Source: a virus
Strand: one strand, 5' to 3'
IMG/VR virus record: IMGVR_UViG_3300035438_001498
Span: 1 to 35,559 of that record
Length of the DNA stretch: 35,559 nt
Shown: one piece after another, positions 34,810-35,559 of the stretch
Numbering within the stretch: the stretch's first letter is position 1
Layout: the number at the start of each line of letters is the position of its first letter
Program-made: the position numbers and the translations under genes
Notes under the pieces: model-generated
Told to the model about the DNA's origin: nothing
Seen by the model: only the letters and a program-made list of their open reading frames with translations
Databases searched by the model: none

Positions 34810-35360
34810 AAACTACGGCCCCAGCGGGTATTGATGACGTTCCAGTTTATGATCTTCCACTGTTCTTTCAGATACTTCTTCTTGTCACTGCCGTAATCTA
34901 AGATGAATGCGTGCTCCCACCAATCTACTAGAAGTAAAATGTCGTCACGTACTTGATGATTTTTGATGACCTTGATCTTGCCGTCCCATGCTAGATATAA
35001 CCAGTTGCTTCCTTGCAACTTCATTGCTTCTTCTTGAAAAGCAGCCTGCATTTCAGAATAGCCACCAAAATGCTTTTTGATGAAACCTTCCATGGGCCCA
35101 TTTGGCGGATTATTATTTCGAGGTTCTCTAAACTGCGGGAACAAGGTGTTATGCAAGAAGGCTCCTGCGTAATTGAACTCAGGATCGCCTTCACCTTTAT
35201 TGAAGCGATCTGCGTAACCTTTTGCTAGCTTACCATAGTGCAATTCGATGGTGGGCTTAGAGATGACAGGAGATAATTCCCCTTCTTTGTAATTAAGGGG
35301 AATGATCTCTATGTCTTGTGGCTTAGATTTTTCTTCTAAAAGCGTAATAATTTCTCGCAT
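34806..35360 (-). CDS. Fe/Mn superoxide dismutase (184 aa)
   Basis: Converts superoxide to oxygen and peroxide. The four metal ligands are in place: H41 (ELHYGKLAKGYADRFN), H70 (AGAFLHNTLFP), D146 and H150 (LVDWWEHAFILDYG). The C-terminal YLKEQWKIINWNVI is typical. GSNWLYLAW (~117-125) matches the family's G-S-G-W-x-x-L. It is slightly shorter than bacterial SodB (about 193 aa). It has an N-terminal extra of ~17 residues (MREIITLLEEKSKPQD) with an L-E-E site, like the leaders of its operon partners. Fe versus Mn cannot be decided. Coupled to the downstream ParB-like gene by an ATGA overlap. Confidence 0.93.
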   Translation of the reverse strand: MREIITLLEEKSKPQDIEIIPLNYKEGELSPVISKPTIELHYGKLAKGYADRFNKGEGDPEFNYAGAFLHNTLFPQFREPRNNNPPNGPMEGFIKKHFGGYSEMQAAFQEEAMKLQGSNWLYLAWDGKIKVIKNHQVRDDILLLVDWWEHAFILDYGSDKKKYLKEQWKIINWNVINTRWGRSL

Positions 35361-35379
35361 AAGGTATTTATGCGAGAAA
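35351..35379. repeat. 12-bp perfect inverted repeat over the SOD start codon
   Basis: TTTCTCGCATAA (35351-35362), loop GGTAT, TTATGCGAGAAA (35368-35379). On the minus strand the SOD ATG (35360-35358) lies in the 3' arm. The loop side also gives CATAAATA, similar to a late promoter core. Confidence 0.85.
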
Positions 35380-35387
35380 TGTAGGGT

Positions 35388-35559
35388 TTAATATCCGTAT
35401 CTGCTCTTCAGCGCATCGAAAATATTGGTTGCTTCGGTAGAAGACAGTACTCGGTTGTACACAGAAGTATAAGCTAAATTACCTTCAAATGCACTCTCTG
35501 AACTAGGATTGAACGCCCATGTGCCTATATAAGCATTAGCGTTTGAAGAATAGTCAGAT
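35388..35559 (-). CDS. 3' end of a LamG/concanavalin-like structural protein (partial)
   Basis: The minus-strand frame entering from the window edge gives SDYSSNANAYIGTWAFNPSS, then FEGNLAYTSVYNRVLSSTEA and TNIFDALKSRYGY with TAA at 35390-35388. The pattern G-x-[IL]-A-Y-x-x-[VL]-YNR-x-L-S-x-x-E followed by F-x-A-L-x-x-RY is the usual last strand and helix of LamG/ConA-like domains in phage virion proteins. Only 56 residues are visible. Likely a capsid decoration or tail protein. Confidence 0.75.
   Translation of the reverse strand, partial: SDYSSNANAYIGTWAFNPSSESAFEGNLAYTSVYNRVLSSTEATNIFDALKSRYGY

Noticed and set aside
1-35559. tRNA genes, integrase, transposase, attachment sites
   Set aside because: No cloverleaf with a TTCGANNC-type arm and no recombinase motif was seen by eye on either strand; a tRNA scan could still find one.

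Overview
The window looks like part of the genome of a tailed phage of the T4-like superfamily (contractile tail, environmental or aquatic type). The evidence is a phage replication and repair set (T4-type 5'-3' exonuclease/RNase H, ATP-dependent DNA ligase, UV-damage endonuclease), tail-fibre or adhesin genes, dozens of very small tightly packed genes with ATGA-type stop/start overlaps, and proteins whose N-termini resemble the T4 capsid-targeting leader. The host cannot be named. Sigma70-like promoters (TTGACA or TTGCGT, 16-17 bp, TATAAT) and GGAG/AGGA ribosome sites suggest a proteobacterium. I found no tRNA, rRNA, CRISPR array, integrase or transposase.

Layout: (1) 1-556, + strand, three small genes, the first cut by the window edge. 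(2) 570-3312, - strand, a kinase-like/zincin-like 509-aa protein and a GP88-family protein. (3) 3381-10796, + strand, repair and replication genes (UvdE, RNase H, ligase) interleaved with conserved phage proteins of unknown function; one of these, a WGR-like protein, is split by an A-AAA-AAC slippery site. (4) 10795-28830, + strand, a long accessory block of small genes. It contains at least four copies of a promoter cassette, two Ala-rich twin genes built on a 12-bp repeat, three GC-rich Ala-rich paralogues, and a dispersed family of about 45-90-aa proteins of the form MNERIxxLAEQAG...FAELIVREC...HFGVE. (5) 28876-35559, - strand, late-type genes: fibre/adhesin proteins, then an overlapping run that includes a DnaJ-type zinc-finger protein, a transglutaminase-like protein, a ParB-like protein and an Fe/Mn superoxide dismutase, and finally the 3' end of a probable LamG/concanavalin-like structural protein.

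How it fits together: the + strand block with sigma70-like promoters is probably early/middle takeover and replication, and the two - strand blocks are probably late. Several - strand products begin with MKSxEF(I/L)TE-like leaders ending in (L/I)-x-E. In T4 such leaders send internal proteins into the prohead and are cut off by the gp21 protease, so this phage may package and inject a cargo of enzymes that includes a superoxide dismutase. In the accessory block a second pattern stands out. The DNA word GGAGTTGA-N3-ATG joins genes; in most cases it also encodes the C-terminal FGVE of the upstream protein, but it appears in another frame or as non-coding DNA elsewhere. It is therefore likely a mobile ribosome-binding junction rather than only a protein motif.
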